From NCBI GenBank assembly GCA_022647575.1, contig JALCKY010000004.1, positions 1 to 64,000 on the forward strand: DNA of 64,000 nucleotides, given 5' to 3'. A program made the position numbers and the translations under genes. This document shows, one piece after another, positions 1-8,661 of this stretch. The notes beneath the pieces are model-generated. The model worked only from the letters and a program-made list of their open reading frames with translations, was not told where the DNA came from and made no database searches. The first letter of the stretch is position 1. Every line of letters begins with the position of its first letter. This stretch comes from Lachnospiraceae bacterium. GTDB taxonomy: Bacteria > Bacillota > Clostridia > Lachnospirales > Lachnospiraceae.

Positions 1-138
1 TGCCCGCCTGAAGAATGCATGCAGCTTTCCGCTGCAACCGGAGCCTGCTGCGTTTCATCCTATGATGCCTTAAGCGGCTTAAAGAGTTTTGAATTTCTGA
101 GAGAAAAAATCAGGAACGGATGGGAAAAGAACGAATAG
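1..138 (+). CDS. PfkB-family sugar kinase, C-terminal end only (5' partial)
   Basis: Frame 1 is open from the window edge to a TAG at 136-138 and gives 45 residues. The stretch LSAATGACCVSSYDALSG followed by a charged helix resembles the last helices of PfkB/ribokinase-family carbohydrate kinases, where a Gly-Ala pair and a short C-terminal helix close the fold. The gene lies 27 bases before a class II aldolase on the same strand, the usual kinase-aldolase pairing for making and cleaving a ketose bisphosphate. The catalytic part is outside the window, so the substrate cannot be judged and the family call rests on a short tail plus context. Confidence 0.55.
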   Translation, partial: CPPEECMQLSAATGACCVSSYDALSGLKSFEFLREKIRNGWEKNE

Positions 139-165
139 AAAGAATAAACAGAAAGAAGGAAATCC

Positions 166-1017
166 ATGCTTGCAAATCTGAATGACGTATTGATTCCCGC
201 CAGGAAAAATCATTACGGTGTCGGACTTTTCAATACGGTAAATCTTGAAATGGCCAGGGGCGTCCTGGCCGCTGCCGAGGAAGCAGAATCCCCGGTCATC
301 ATCGGAACGGCGGAAATCCTGATGCCCTTCGGACCTCTGGAAGAACTGTCTTACTTCCTGCTGCCGATGGCAAAAAAAGCATCTGTCCCGGTCGTCGTGC
401 ACCTGGATCACGGCCTGAAAAAAGAGACTTGTCTGAAAGCACTGGAACTCGGTTTCTCATCCGTCATGTACGACTGCTCGACCGACAGCTATGAAGACAA
501 TATCCGGAAAGTCAGGGAAATGGCAGATATCGCCCATTCCTGCGGTGCCACCATCGAAGGGGAACTCGGGCATGTAGGAAATAATGACGGATCAAATGAA
601 AACGGAATGGATCTTACAGACCCTTCCCGTTTCTACACGGATACTGAAAAAGCACTGGACTTCGTGGAAAAAACCGGTGTGGATGCGCTCGCCATTGCAG
701 TCGGCACGGCGCACGGCGCTTACAAGCTTCCTCCGAAACTTGATTTTGAAAGGATCCATGAAATTGCCGACAAAGTAGATGTCCCTCTTGTCCTTCACGG
801 AGGATCCGGCCTGACCGATGAAGATTTCAGAAAGGCAATCCGGGAAGGCATCAGCAAGATCAATATTTTTACAGATCTGAATACGGCCGGAGCCGTATCG
901 GCTTATGAACAACTTTGTGCTTCCGACAGACGGGAACTGACTTCTCTGATTCCGACCGTTACAGGATCCATTAAAGCGGCGACTCTCAGAAAAATCAGAT
1001 TATTCAAAGACAAATAA
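166..1017 (+). CDS. Class II ketose-bisphosphate aldolase
   Basis: A 283-residue class II (zinc) aldolase of the fructose-/tagatose-bisphosphate (FbaA/GatY/KbaY/IolJ) family, which splits a ketose bisphosphate into dihydroxyacetone phosphate and an aldehyde. Visible signatures are VHLDHG with Asp81-His82 (catalytic Asp and zinc ligand), GTAHGAYK with His183, HGGSG with His211, and the phosphate-binding KINIFTDL segment. The length is normal for the family. The ATG is preceded by AGAAAGAAGGAAATCC, an acceptable RBS. A PfkB-type kinase ends just upstream, so the two probably form the end of a sugar operon entering from the left. The exact sugar (fructose, tagatose, or a deoxy/inositol derivative) cannot be read from the motifs. 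Confidence 0.9.
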   Translation: MLANLNDVLIPARKNHYGVGLFNTVNLEMARGVLAAAEEAESPVIIGTAEILMPFGPLEELSYFLLPMAKKASVPVVVHLDHGLKKETCLKALELGFSSVMYDCSTDSYEDNIRKVREMADIAHSCGATIEGELGHVGNNDGSNENGMDLTDPSRFYTDTEKALDFVEKTGVDALAIAVGTAHGAYKLPPKLDFERIHEIADKVDVPLVLHGGSGLTDEDFRKAIREGISKINIFTDLNTAGAVSAYEQLCASDRRELTSLIPTVTGSIKAATLRKIRLFKDK

Positions 1018-1041
1018 TCCTTTTTTACTCCTTGTTTCAGG

Positions 1042-1067
1042 ATGGCCGTGCATTTCTGCACGGCCAT
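1042..1067. terminator. Bidirectional terminator between convergent genes
   Basis: Perfect 11-bp inverted repeat ATGGCCGTGCA / TGCACGGCCAT with a TTTC loop, between the stop of the aldolase (+) and the stop of the ChbG-like gene (-). T-rich sequence flanks both sides, so it can serve both transcripts. Confidence 0.8.
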
Positions 1068-1071
1068 TTGA

Positions 1072-1980
1072 TTATTTAAGGGTTTTCATCGTTTTCAGAT
1101 AATTCTGATACTCACTTGTCCCATAAAGCGCATCCCGCATATTGATCAGTTCCACATGATTTTCCGTCAGCCAGTCCTTTATTTCCTGTGAGCAGAGTGC
1201 ATGGACATCGACAGTTCTGATGTCTTTGAAACAGGATGCAGCCGGCGAATAATCCCCTTGTCGATACACATAATAATCCACATAGCCTGGATGCCATGCA
1301 TGAACCGTAATGCTGTCTTCCGGGACTTTAAGGAGACCGCTTTCGTCTTCCGTGTAAAAACGGATGGGATCATATTTTTCCAGTGCTGAGATGGAATCCG
1401 TCCAGCCTGCCTCTGTCAGCGGCTCTGCTTTCAGCGGCTTGCAGTAATCAAATATTCCGCGTACAAAGATCTTACGGCCAGCCCATTTGTCATCTGCCTT
1501 GAATTCAAACCCGCGTACGACCGGATCTATTCCCATGAAATGATAAGCAATATGGTATTCATCATGTATCTTCCGGAGAGCATGTCCGAAAGGAGAATCC
1601 GGAAGGACGCTGATGCTGCCTCCGACATCCGGTGCCCTGCCGAGTATCTTTATACAGAGTTCCGCTTCAGCCCGGCATTCTGCCAGAGCCTCCTCAAATA
1701 CGACATCTTCAGCAGACAGGTCTTTGCGGAATCCTCCTCTCTCCGCATCAAAAAGGGATGGCACTTTATCGCCCCCGAGAACCGGCGATCCCCAAAAATG
1801 CGTATGCCATCCAATCGATATCCATGGATAGCTGCGCAGCCTTTCCAGTGCATCGACACTCCCGGGCGTATCCAGCATGACATCTGCTGATGTTACCACG
1901 CCATTTTCAATTGCTTCAAATGACCCGATATTGCACACCTTGCTGTATCCGACATCATCGCCTCTGATTACCAGTTTCAT
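1072..1980 (-). CDS. ChbG/YdjC-family carbohydrate deacetylase
   Basis: A 302-residue member of the ChbG/HpnK (YdjC) family, metal-dependent deacetylases of N-acetylated sugars such as chitooligosaccharides. The N-terminal RGDDVGY (Asp8-Asp9), the GWHTH metal-binding motif (His59, His61) and the late HAWHPGYVD motif are all present. The length is typical. It is the last gene of a long minus-strand run and lies 16 bases after etfA, so it is probably cotranscribed with the CoA genes. Its sugar chemistry does not obviously fit that pathway, and its substrate is unknown. The family call is firm; the link to the pathway is positional only. Confidence 0.85.
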   Translation of the reverse strand: MKLVIRGDDVGYSKVCNIGSFEAIENGVVTSADVMLDTPGSVDALERLRSYPWISIGWHTHFWGSPVLGGDKVPSLFDAERGGFRKDLSAEDVVFEEALAECRAEAELCIKILGRAPDVGGSISVLPDSPFGHALRKIHDEYHIAYHFMGIDPVVRGFEFKADDKWAGRKIFVRGIFDYCKPLKAEPLTEAGWTDSISALEKYDPIRFYTEDESGLLKVPEDSITVHAWHPGYVDYYVYRQGDYSPAASCFKDIRTVDVHALCSQEIKDWLTENHVELINMRDALYGTSEYQNYLKTMKTLK

Positions 1981-1996
1981 AGGTATTCTCCCTGTA

Positions 1997-3004
1997 TTAT
2001 CTGTTTTTAGCCTTTTTAATCTCTTCTGTCAGAACCGGAAGCACTGCAAACAGGTCCCCGACGATGCCGTAATCTGCAGCCCCAAAAATCGGAGCATCCG
2101 GATCCTTATTGATGGCAACAATCGTTTTGCTTCCGCTCATCCCTGCCAGATGCTGTATTGCTCCGGAAATACCGCAGGCAATATAAAGCTTTGGTGCTAC
2201 TGTCTTCCCCGTCTGTCCGACCTGATGGCTGTGGCTGATCCATCCCGAATCCACAGCAGCACGGGACGCTCCGACTGCTGCCCCCAGTTCTTCAGCCAGC
2301 TGGCGTACAGGAGCAAATCCTTCCGGGCCTCCAACGCCTCTTCCTCCGGAAACAATGATATCCGCACCTTCCAGATCGACCTGATCATTTTCCATTTCAT
2401 TAATCACTTCAAGAACTCTGGTCCGGATATTTTTCGGATCCATATGAATGTCTTCGCATATAACCTCTGCCGTATTCTCCTGCGGTTCACTCTTTTTGAA
2501 AACACCGGGACGGACCGTACCAATCTGCGGACGATGGTCAGGACATATGATTGTAGCCATCAGATTTCCTCCAAAGGCCGGCCTTGTCCATGCTACATTC
2601 CCGGTTTCCTCATCGATATCTAAACCCGTACAGTCTGCAGTAAGACCGGTTTTAAGCCGGCAGCTGACCCGGGGTGCAAGATCGCGTCCGTTGTTTGTGG
2701 CGCCGATCATCATGCTGGCCGGACCATATTTCTGTACCAGCCTGCAGACTGCATCTGCATAGGCGTCCGTTGAGTATTGCTGATACTCCTCTCCTTCAAC
2801 AGCATAGATAATATCTGCACCATGACAGCCTGCTGATGCAATTGCCGGTTCGATATGATTTCCGATGACAGCAGCGCCTAACATGCCGCCCTGTTTTTCA
2901 GCCATCATCTTTCCCGGTGATAAAAGCTCCAGTCCGACATTCCGGGCCTTTCCTTCCTCATCTGTTTCTATGAAAACCCATACATCCTTTGTTTTCGCTT
3001 CCAT
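1997..3004 (-). CDS. etfA: Electron transfer flavoprotein alpha subunit
   Basis: A 335-residue EtfA/FixB. With EtfB it forms the FAD-containing heterodimer that exchanges electrons with acyl-CoA dehydrogenases. The C-terminal FAD domain is clear: GGRGVGGPEGF, then SHQVGQTGK, YIACGISGAIQH and the terminal NKDPDAPIF. The start is preceded by AAGGAGAGACG. It lies 9 bases after etfB and downstream of two acyl-CoA dehydrogenases, the expected partners. With FixA/FixB-type subunits next to CoA-ester reduction genes, the ETF may feed electrons into enoyl-CoA reduction in an anaerobe, possibly by bifurcation. That role is inferred from context. Confidence 0.95.
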   Translation of the reverse strand: MEAKTKDVWVFIETDEEGKARNVGLELLSPGKMMAEKQGGMLGAAVIGNHIEPAIASAGCHGADIIYAVEGEEYQQYSTDAYADAVCRLVQKYGPASMMIGATNNGRDLAPRVSCRLKTGLTADCTGLDIDEETGNVAWTRPAFGGNLMATIICPDHRPQIGTVRPGVFKKSEPQENTAEVICEDIHMDPKNIRTRVLEVINEMENDQVDLEGADIIVSGGRGVGGPEGFAPVRQLAEELGAAVGASRAAVDSGWISHSHQVGQTGKTVAPKLYIACGISGAIQHLAGMSGSKTIVAINKDPDAPIFGAADYGIVGDLFAVLPVLTEEIKKAKNR

Positions 3005-3013
3005 CGTCTCTCC

Positions 3014-3824
3014 TTATATGACTGCGGCATCGCTCAAAATCTGAAACATTTTTTTTGCAGAGGCAGCATCCGTTTCTTCTTTGATCTTAATTCCGCCTGT
3101 TTTTTTCTGCGGAACGAATGTTTTCTTTACATGCGTCGGTGATCCCTTCAGTCCGATCCTTGCGCGGTCGATATCAGGGAATTCATCTTCCCCGAGTGTA
3201 GGTATTTCTGCCCTGTTTGCTGCCATTTTTCTTTTAATGGTTGGATATCTCGGATCAAAGGCCGGTTTTGTAAACGTGACCACGCAAGGCATCCTTACTC
3301 CGACAATCATGGCCCCCATCCTCTGTTTCTTTCTTAACCTTCAGCAGATTTCCATCCGCTTCTGCCTCCAGTCCATAGGTTACCTGCGGATAATTCAGAT
3401 GCTCCGCAATTTCAGGCCCGACCTGTGCAGTGTCCCCGTCAATCGCCTGTTTTCCGCAGAAAATCGCGTCAAAATGAACCGCCTCTTTCTCCTGAATCTT
3501 CTTTACGGCCTGACTCAGAATATAACTCGTGGCCAGGGTATCCGATCCTCCGAACATCCGGCCTGATACCAGATACGCCTTATCTGCAGCTATGGCAAGG
3601 CACTCCTTAAGGGCTGATTTTGCCTGTTCCGGCCCCATGCTCATAACAACAATCCGGGTGTCCGGATGTCTGTCCTTAATGCGTGCCGCCGCTTCCAATG
3701 CATAACCGTCAAACGGATTCACAATGGACGGAACTCCTTCACGAATCAAAGTATTGCTTACCGGATCTATCCTGATTTCAGTCGTATCCGGCACCTGTTT
3801 AACGCATACAAGAATATTCATCAT
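3014..3824 (-). pseudogene. etfB: Electron transfer flavoprotein beta subunit, frameshifted
   Basis: The EtfB/FixA sequence is split over two frames. Residues 1-173 (3824 down to about 3317) read normally from MMNILVCVKQVPDT through CGKQAIDGDTAQVGPE to KKETEDGG. The frame then breaks, and the typical C-terminus (PCVVTFTKPAFDPRYP, KTGGIKI) continues in another frame to the stop at 3014. A run of five C (3313-3317, five G on the coding strand) marks the break; with four G the reading continues as EDGAMIVGV and gives a normal 269-residue protein. It overlaps the CoA ligase stop by ATGA and precedes etfA by 9 bases. This is either a homopolymer sequencing error or a recent inactivating mutation. 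The neighbouring genes look intact, which favours error. Confidence 0.85.
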
Positions 3825-5437
3825 TCTTTCTCCTTTTCCTCTGCGGCATGAACAAGTTCCTCGGCCATGTCCTTCGTCTTCTTCAGATCAATTTTCCCTG
3901 TAGCAGTCATCGGGAATTCTTTGATTTGAAAAACGTATTTCGGGACTTTATAGCTGGCCAGCATCTCTCTCACGCATCCCCTCACTTCATCCGGGCCGAC
4001 TGTTCCGGAATCAGACTGCACCAGACAGGCGATTTCCTCTTCCACGATTTCTTTTCTGACACCGACTGCCTTAACTGCTCTTATGCCCTTCATGCCGGAA
4101 CGGACTACATTCTCAATCTCAACAGGCGAGATATTTTCACCATGCCGGATAATCATGTCACTCAGCCTTGCTGTAAAGTGAAGACGTCCCTGTCCATCCA
4201 GAAATCCTTCATCGGCTGTCCTGAGCCATCCGTCCCGCGTAAATTTCTTCTGGTTTTCTTCTTCAGCCTTGTAATACCCTTTCATGGTAATCGGACCGCG
4301 TACCTGAATTTCACCTTTTTCACCGGACGCAGCTGACTGATCTTTCTCCAGATTCCATATCCGCACTTCAACCGAAGGAAGAGGAAGTCCCGCTGTTTTC
4401 ACCGCCTTATTCAGATCATCTTCATACAGAGTTGCTGTAATCAGCGGTGCGCACTCCGTCTGTCCATAACCCATTATCAAATGTTTTATCTTCAGTTTCT
4501 TAACTGCCGCCAGGAAACTTTTCTGTTCGACTGACGCTCCTGATGTCTGTGCCACTCTCAGGGATGAGGTATCATATTCTGCAAAATGCTCATTTCCGGT
4601 AAGCAGCTCAAACATTGACGGAACGGCCATCATAACTGTCACATGGTAATGACCAATACTTCTCAATACTTCTTCTGCCTTGAACATCCGGAGGACAATC
4701 GCTTTCATTCCTGTGCACAGTGCGAACAGCAGCATTCCCGACATTCCTGAACTATGGAACAAAGGCAGAGGTGCCAGCAATACATCGTGACTTTCTGCCT
4801 GCATCCTTTCTGCAAACAGTTTTACATCGCTGATCACGTTTTTCTGTGTCAGCATGACTGCCTTCGGAACCGCTGATGTCCCGGACGTAAAGGTAATGCA
4901 CAGTACATCATTGCTGCAGATTCCATCTTTATGCTCGCGAAGAAGCCTTACATCATGATCTGACAGCCGGGTTTCCAGAGGATATCTCTCATTGACTGTC
5001 CGGTAATCCTGATGAAGATCGCGTATTTCCAACAGTTCCGGATAAACTTTCCTGACCTTCTCCGCCATGCTTCTGTAATCGGAGCCTTTTTTATTTTCTC
5101 CGATATACAGCTTCTGTATATCAGCTCTTCTGACAGTATTCTCAAGTTCATAGGTCCGGTATGAATAGTTGATAACTGCCGTAACCGCTCCGATCTTCAT
5201 GCAGGCAATCAGATAGAACACAAGCTCTATGGTATTCAGTGACCAAAAACCGATATGACTTCCCTTTACTGATCCCTGCTCCAGCAGCTGAAGGGCAATC
5301 CGGTCGGTAATCTCATCTGCTGCTTTCCATGAATATTCCAGGTCATCAAATACAAATGCTCCTTTCTCTGCATATCGCATCGCGTTCCCCGCCATCAGAT
5401 CAGAAACGGTATCTTCAATGACAGGTACATGGTTCAC
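3821..5437 (-). CDS. AMP-forming acyl-CoA ligase (CaiC-like)
   Basis: A 538-residue ANL-superfamily acyl-CoA synthetase that activates a carboxylic acid to its CoA thioester through an acyl-adenylate. Core motifs are present in order: the P-loop-like TFTSGTSAVPKAV, GYGQTECAPL, the hinge region DGWLRTADEG with RLSDMIIRHGENISP, and the C-terminal lysine in TATGKIDLKK. Its place beside a CaiB-type CoA-transferase, a crotonase, acyl-CoA dehydrogenases and ETF is the arrangement of the carnitine (cai/fix) operon, so a CaiC-like betaine, crotonate-like or aryl-acrylate ligase is plausible. The substrate cannot be read from sequence. Its stop overlaps the etfB start (ATGA), indicating translational coupling. 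Confidence 0.9.
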   Translation of the reverse strand: MNHVPVIEDTVSDLMAGNAMRYAEKGAFVFDDLEYSWKAADEITDRIALQLLEQGSVKGSHIGFWSLNTIELVFYLIACMKIGAVTAVINYSYRTYELENTVRRADIQKLYIGENKKGSDYRSMAEKVRKVYPELLEIRDLHQDYRTVNERYPLETRLSDHDVRLLREHKDGICSNDVLCITFTSGTSAVPKAVMLTQKNVISDVKLFAERMQAESHDVLLAPLPLFHSSGMSGMLLFALCTGMKAIVLRMFKAEEVLRSIGHYHVTVMMAVPSMFELLTGNEHFAEYDTSSLRVAQTSGASVEQKSFLAAVKKLKIKHLIMGYGQTECAPLITATLYEDDLNKAVKTAGLPLPSVEVRIWNLEKDQSAASGEKGEIQVRGPITMKGYYKAEEENQKKFTRDGWLRTADEGFLDGQGRLHFTARLSDMIIRHGENISPVEIENVVRSGMKGIRAVKAVGVRKEIVEEEIACLVQSDSGTVGPDEVRGCVREMLASYKVPKYVFQIKEFPMTATGKIDLKKTKDMAEELVHAAEEKEKE

Positions 5438-5485
5438 TTTTTTCCTCCTTCACCGGTTATTCCTTCATTCATGTCTGAATCAGTT

Positions 5486-6682
5486 TTACAGAACAATCAC
5501 CTTTTCCTCAGCGAGCCTGCTGAGTTCTTTATCCGTATAGCCAATGCCGCGGAAAACTTCGCCTGTATCCTGGCCGAGAAGCGGTCCCATTCCTGCTTCG
5601 TCCATATCGCTGCCTCCGAAACGCAGCGGCGTACTTGGTACATAAGCATCCGTTCCGTCACGCATGTGCATCATCAGAAGATAATCGTTTGCTTTAGCCT
5701 GGGGATCCTTCAGATTATCCTCGACATGATTGATCGTTGAAAAAGCAATGTCCGCTTTTTTCAGTATCTCAAGTGCTTCATCACGGTCATGCTTTGCAAA
5801 TTCCGCATCCAGCATCTTCACAAAATCCTCTTTATTTTTCTGAGCTGCCGTACGGCTCTTATAACGGACATCCTCTGCAAGGTCTTCTCTTCCGAGCAGT
5901 CTCATCAGATCTCCGTAATGCTTTTCATGATCGACATTCGCCATATAGAACCATTTTCCGTCTCTGCATTTAAAAGATGCCATCATCGGCAGCGCCGGTT
6001 CCAAACGGCTTAACGGATAGCTTCCTCCGGTCTGGACATCAAAAACCAGATAGCTCAGGCTGTACAGCGCAAGTCCGTACAGTGACAAAGAAACCTTTTC
6101 GGCTTTTCCGGTCCGTTCTCTGTTAAAAAGTGCGGTTCCCACAGCACCTGCAAGAGCTGCGCCGCATGCAAGATCTCCAAAGGCTACCGGCGGTATCAGA
6201 ACATCATTGCCCTTGTTTACGATATCCTGCATCAAACCGCTTCTTGCCCAGAAGGCTACGGTATCAAATCCCGGGCTGTCCGCTTCCGGACCTTCATCTC
6301 CGAATCCTGTAACGGCTGCATATACCATTTTTGGATATTTCGCATGCAGCGTCTCCCAATCCAATTTCATTTTCTTCAAAGCCCCGGGGCGATAGCTTGT
6401 GAGGAAAACATCTGCCTGTTCCAGGAGATTATGGAGCATGGCCATGCCTCTTGGATCTTTCGTGTTAATGGCTATACCTTTTTTCCCGCGGTTATAAACG
6501 TTGAAGTATTCATCACGCACTTCTATCTTCCCATCCGCATCACGCCTGTGACCGGGATCGCCGAAAGTAGGTTCTATCTTAATGACTTCCGCACCCCAGT
6601 CAGCAAGATTCATTCCGGCTGACGGACCTGCAACAAAAAATGCACACTCAACAACCTTGATTCCTTTCAGCGGTTTATCCAA
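5486..6682 (-). CDS. Class III CoA-transferase (CaiB/BaiF family)
   Basis: A 398-residue family III CoA-transferase, which moves CoA between two carboxylates and conserves the thioester energy. The N-terminal VVECAFFVAGPSAGMNLADWGAEV, the segment VFLTSYRPGALKKM, and GFDTVAFWARSG carrying the expected catalytic aspartate are all visible. Length is normal. It lies between an acyl-CoA dehydrogenase and the acyl-CoA ligase. Together they suggest a cycle: the ligase primes the first CoA ester and the transferase passes CoA from product to new substrate, as in carnitine reduction or phenylpropanoate pathways. Confidence 0.93.
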   Translation of the reverse strand: MDKPLKGIKVVECAFFVAGPSAGMNLADWGAEVIKIEPTFGDPGHRRDADGKIEVRDEYFNVYNRGKKGIAINTKDPRGMAMLHNLLEQADVFLTSYRPGALKKMKLDWETLHAKYPKMVYAAVTGFGDEGPEADSPGFDTVAFWARSGLMQDIVNKGNDVLIPPVAFGDLACGAALAGAVGTALFNRERTGKAEKVSLSLYGLALYSLSYLVFDVQTGGSYPLSRLEPALPMMASFKCRDGKWFYMANVDHEKHYGDLMRLLGREDLAEDVRYKSRTAAQKNKEDFVKMLDAEFAKHDRDEALEILKKADIAFSTINHVEDNLKDPQAKANDYLLMMHMRDGTDAYVPSTPLRFGGSDMDEAGMGPLLGQDTGEVFRGIGYTDKELSRLAEEKVIVL

Positions 6683-6701
6683 CTCTGTCCCTCCTGCTGC
6701 T

Positions 6702-7850
6702 TTATTTGATTTTTTCCAGAATCCCGGAACTGACCATCAGGTTAATCTGGTTTGTTCCTTCGAAGATTGAGAACACCTTGGCATCACGCATCAGTTTTTC
6801 AGCCGGATAGTCTTTCATGTATCCATAGCCGCCCAGTACCTGAACGGCATCTGTTGTCACACTCATGGCTGTTTCTGAAACAAAGATCTTCGTACTTGGG
6901 CTGAGTGTGCCCGCCGGTATATTTCTGTCGAGTACTGCTGTCGAATAATAGAGAAGTGCTCTCGCAGCATCAACACGCTTCTGCATGTCTGCCAGAAGAA
7001 AGGCCATTCCCTGATGTTTGATAATCGGTTTCCCGAATGTCTCTCTCACTTTCGCATAATCCAGTGCAATATCCATTGCCGCCTGGGCGATTCCCAGAGC
7101 ATGAACCATGGAGGTGATCCTGGCTTTTTCAAGAGATTTCATTGCGTAAATGAATCCGCGTCCTTCTTCTCCGATCAGATTCTCTGCCGGTACATGAACA
7201 TCATCAAAAATCACTTCCGAAGTGACGGACAGTTTCAGGCCCATCTTTTCTTCGGTCCTTCCAATCTTCACTCCACGTTCTTTTTCAACCAGGAACAGTG
7301 AAATTCCTTTTGTGCCTTTACTTTTATCGGTATAGGCAAATACCATGAAAAGATCCGCCAGCGCGCCATTGGTGATAAAACACTTCGTCCCGTTAAGGAT
7401 ATATTCATCACCTGATTTCACTGCTGACGTACGGATTGCAGCGGCATCTGATCCGGCCTGTGATTCCGTCAGGCAGAAGCTGCAGATGGCGCCTCCGAGA
7501 ATCCTGTCGGCATAATACTGTTTCATTTTTTCTGAAGCACCGGCCATTTCCAGAATACTGAATTCACCGCTTGCCAAAGCGAAATTAAAAGAGAATCCGG
7601 CATCCACTTTTGCCATTTCCTCGAAAATTCCCATTTGAGTCGTGCTGTCCAGTCCGAGGCCGCCGTATGCTTCCGGGATTCCCATTCCGTAGTATCCGGA
7701 CTCCCTCAGGACTTCCATGACATCCCTCGGGAACTCGCCGGTTTTATCCAGTTCGGCCACACGCGGTCCCAGTTTATCCTTTACGATCCGTCCGGCCGTA
7801 TCAGCCAGTTCCCTCTGTTCTTCCGTTAATAGTAAGTTCCTGCTGCTCAT
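6702..7850 (-). CDS. Acyl-CoA dehydrogenase / enoyl-CoA reductase (first paralogue)
   Basis: A 382-residue acyl-CoA dehydrogenase fold flavoprotein. The flavin-contact region FCLTESQAGSD, the TKCFITNG segment, the R-x-x-FGKPI substrate/FAD loop and the C-terminal FEGTNQI with the catalytic glutamate are all intact. In fermenting anaerobes such enzymes, coupled to ETF, often run toward enoyl-CoA reduction (CaiA, AcdA, Bcd). It follows the frameshifted crotonase by 26 bases and precedes the CoA-transferase by 19, so it is one operon. It is clearly paralogous to the gene at 8662-9798 but not a recent duplicate. Confidence 0.93.
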   Translation of the reverse strand: MSSRNLLLTEEQRELADTAGRIVKDKLGPRVAELDKTGEFPRDVMEVLRESGYYGMGIPEAYGGLGLDSTTQMGIFEEMAKVDAGFSFNFALASGEFSILEMAGASEKMKQYYADRILGGAICSFCLTESQAGSDAAAIRTSAVKSGDEYILNGTKCFITNGALADLFMVFAYTDKSKGTKGISLFLVEKERGVKIGRTEEKMGLKLSVTSEVIFDDVHVPAENLIGEEGRGFIYAMKSLEKARITSMVHALGIAQAAMDIALDYAKVRETFGKPIIKHQGMAFLLADMQKRVDAARALLYYSTAVLDRNIPAGTLSPSTKIFVSETAMSVTTDAVQVLGGYGYMKDYPAEKLMRDAKVFSIFEGTNQINLMVSSGILEKIK

Positions 7851-7875
7851 GGCAACCTCCTGCTGACATGCAAAA

Positions 7876-8648
7876 TTATTTATTCAGGTAAACGGGAACC
7901 CGTTTTTCCAGAAATGCCCGGCTTCCTTCTTTAAGGTCATGCGTAGCAACCAGCATGCTGACCAGGTTCTGTTCCAGATCCTGAGCATATTCCAAACCCG
8001 TTTCCGGTCCGCGGTTAATGCAGAGTTTTGCATAGGCAACCGCCATCGGAGCATTGCACAGAATCTTCTGCATGATTTCTTCCGCTTTCAACAGTTCGTT
8101 TCCAGCCGGCACGACATGATTAACAATCCCTATCTCAAGAGCTTTTTCAGCGCTCACCATATCGCCGGTATAAATCATTTCTTTTGCAAGCCCAGCTCCA
8201 ATCAGCCTCGTCAGCCTCTGTGTCCCTCCATAGCATGGAATCGCACTGACCTTTACCTCGGGAAAACCCAGTTTTGCATTTCTGAAGCCACCCGGATATC
8301 ACAGGCTAAAGCCAGCTCCAGTCCGCCTCCTAAGGCAAATCCATTCACGGCAGCAATTACCGGCTTTCCAAGATTCTCTACCCGATTAAAGAGCCTTTGG
8401 GAATAAGCTGTTACTTTCCGTGATTCTTCAACAGTTTCAGGGAATTCCGAAATATCGGTCCCAGTTGAAAAAGCTCTGCCGCTGCCTGTGATAATGGCTC
8501 CCCATATGTCGTCTTTTTCCGCATAGCTGATGGCATCTTCCAGTTCCTGTTTCATTTCCAGATTAAAAGCATTCAGCATTTTGGGCCGATTCAGGGTAAT
8601 ATAGGCTATTTTCTTCTTTACTTCATAAAGCAGGTTCCGATATTCCAC
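7876..8648 (-). pseudogene. Enoyl-CoA hydratase / crotonase, frameshifted
   Basis: The crotonase sequence is split. The N-terminal part runs from 8648 to about 8277 and includes LNRPKMLNAFN, TGSGRAFSTGTDI (oxyanion and active-site region) and NGFALGGGLELALACDIRVAS. The frame then ends at VFPR-stop, while the rest (KLGFPEVKVSAIPCYGGTQRLTR and MIYTGDMVSAEKALEIGIVN) continues in another frame to 7876. One missing base near 8272-8277 (after SEM, where AKLGFPE is expected) explains it; repaired, the product is 257 residues, normal for the family. The start is best placed at GTG 8648, five bases after AAGGAGG, rather than at the upstream ATG inside the preceding gene. CaiD-type hydration/dehydration would be its role. 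Confidence 0.85.
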
Positions 8649-8661
8649 ATAAGCCTCCTTT

